A stretch of DNA of 55,363 nt, taken from assembly GCF_003703835.1 (NCBI RefSeq), contig NZ_RDQR01000017.1, positions 1 to 55,363 on the forward strand, given 5' to 3'. The stretch comes from Auritidibacter ignavus. GTDB taxonomy: Bacteria; Actinomycetota; Actinomycetes; Actinomycetales; Micrococcaceae. The notes under the pieces are model-generated. The model was given only the letters and a program-made list of their open reading frames with translations, did not search any database and was not told the origin of the DNA. Of this stretch, positions 54,824 to 55,363 are shown piece after piece. The number at the start of each line of letters is the position of its first letter. Position 1 is the first letter of the stretch. A program made the position numbers and the translations under genes.

Positions 54824-55144
54824 ATGCCAACCAAATACCCGCAGTCGTTTAAAGATCGTGCCACGCGCATGGTGTTTGATCGGCTTGAAGATGAAGACGC
54901 GCCGAGCCGGTATGTGGTGATTCGTGAAACCGCGCCCAAGCTCAGTATCGCGACAGAGACGTTGCGTCGTTGGGTGGAACAAGCTGAAGTGGATACCGGT
55001 CAGAAGTCAGGGGTGTCCACGGATGCCCAAGCGCAAATCCGGAAGCTGAAGCGGGAGAACGCGGAGCTGCGCCGGGCTAATGAGATCCTCAAGACGGCGT
55101 CAGCTTTTTTCGCAGCGGAACTCGACCGCCCCACGACGAGATGA
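54824..55144 (+). CDS. IS3-family transposase OrfA
   Basis: 106 residues with an N-terminal helix-turn-helix (YPQSFKDRATRMVFDRL, ETLRRWVEQAEVDTG) and a C-terminal leucine-zipper-like coiled coil (AQIRKLKRENAELRRANEIL) used for dimerisation. The end, KTASAFFAAELDRP, is typical for IS3 OrfA. Its TGA (55142-55144) overlaps the ATG of OrfB as ATGA. Confidence 0.9.
   Translation: MPTKYPQSFKDRATRMVFDRLEDEDAPSRYVVIRETAPKLSIATETLRRWVEQAEVDTGQKSGVSTDAQAQIRKLKRENAELRRANEILKTASAFFAAELDRPTTR
55105..55110 (+). promoter_or_regulatory. Candidate -1 frameshift site (TTTTTT)
   Basis: A run of six T in the OrfA codons for Ala-Phe-Phe, 32 bases before the overlap with OrfB. The OrfB frame is open from here. 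IS3 elements usually make the OrfAB transposase by -1 frameshifting on such a run; the exact slippery sequence here is inferred. Confidence 0.4.
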
Positions 55145-55363
55145 TTGCTTACATTGAGATGTTCAGGGATCGTTTCGGAGTCGAGTCCATCTGTCGTGTT
55201 TTGGGTGCGACAGACCGTGGGTTCATCACCTCAGGCGGCTATCGGGCGGCGAAAGCCCGTCCTGCCAGTGATCGTTCGCGTCGGGATGCAGCCCTGATCC
55301 CAGTGGTCAAAGAGCTGCACCAAGCCAATTATGGGGTTTATGGGGTGGGCAAAATGTGGCATG
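55141..55363 (+). CDS. IS3-family transposase OrfB, partial
   Basis: The first 74 codons are in the window. ERFGVE-type start (MFRDRFGVESICRVLGATDRG), then GGYRAAKARPASDRSRRDAALIP and VKELHQANYGVYGVGKMWH, the HTH_21 region before the rve core. The DDE catalytic residues lie beyond the window. The start is ATG 55141 overlapping the OrfA stop; a -1 frameshift from OrfA would give the fused form. Confidence 0.85.
   Translation, partial: MIAYIEMFRDRFGVESICRVLGATDRGFITSGGYRAAKARPASDRSRRDAALIPVVKELHQANYGVYGVGKMWH

Larger units (their letters stand above)
54777..55363 (+). mobile_element. IS3-family insertion sequence, left part
   Basis: From about 54777 (TGAAGTGTCCCAGG...) to the end of the window. 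It has the left end, OrfA and the start of OrfB in the -1 frame; the rest is cut off by the window edge. The first bases are the probable left inverted repeat, but the partner is not visible. The insertion abuts the operator and promoter of the quinone oxidoreductase operon. Confidence 0.75.

Overview
The window looks like chromosome of a moderately high-GC actinobacterium, most likely Micrococcales (Micrococcaceae-like). The main sign is the gene order ppa / dacB - zinc peptidase (DUF2342) - tilS - hpt - ftsH - folE - folP - folB - folK - DUF3180 - two PH-domain membrane proteins - DUF2520 protein, a block I know from actinobacterial genomes. Further signs are the degenerate LCP-like protein, the SatD-like HTH protein and frequent GTG starts with GTGA/ATGA overlaps. 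No rRNA, tRNA or CRISPR array was seen.

Layout. (1) 1-721 is a mobile-element graveyard: an IS256-like transposase tail, an IS3/rve transposase fragment, and the repeat-bearing end plus first integrase codons of a Tn554-like element, ending at the stop codon of an M13 peptidase gene. (2) 722-3524 holds the M13 peptidase and panC. (3) 3567-13917 is accessory DNA lying between panC and the DUF2520 gene, which are usually neighbours. Its first part (about 3.6-10.9 kb) is visibly more AT-rich and encodes an amidohydrolase, a ThDP enzyme, a PucR-type regulator, a 2-hydroxyacid dehydrogenase and an MHS-type transporter. Its second part has an M20 amidase and an APC permease, with a 31-codon remnant of a second permease between them. 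(4) 13918-26288 is the conserved folate / ftsH / cell-wall block, all on the minus strand. (5) 26392-35386 is housekeeping: ppa, a SatD-like protein, Cof-type HAD, serS, a lipid kinase, pheA, a rhodanese, an amidase and an aldehyde dehydrogenase. (6) 35477-54773 is a large acyl-CoA catabolic cluster: a five-gene branched-chain-type ABC importer, an enoyl reductase-like MDR, thiolase, enoyl-CoA hydratase, two SDRs, three acyl-CoA dehydrogenases, an acyl-CoA ligase, a MaoC dehydratase, a hotdog thioesterase, a quinone oxidoreductase and a TetR regulator. (7) From about 54777 an IS3-family element runs off the right end.

How the genes work together. In the acyl-CoA cluster an organic acid would be imported by the ABC system, activated by the ligase, and beta-oxidised by the dehydrogenases, hydratases, SDRs and thiolase. 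Five copies of one imperfect palindrome (TGAACTTGA-N3-CAnnTTCA) sit on the promoters of the importer, the MDR gene, the ligase, the MaoC gene and the quinone oxidoreductase operon. This suggests one regulon, probably under the TetR protein encoded inside it. In the AT-rich island the gene set suggests import, amide or ring hydrolysis, oxidation of a 2-hydroxy acid to a 2-oxo acid, and ThDP-dependent cleavage of that 2-oxo acid, under PucR-type control. The substrates of both systems are not evident from the sequence.
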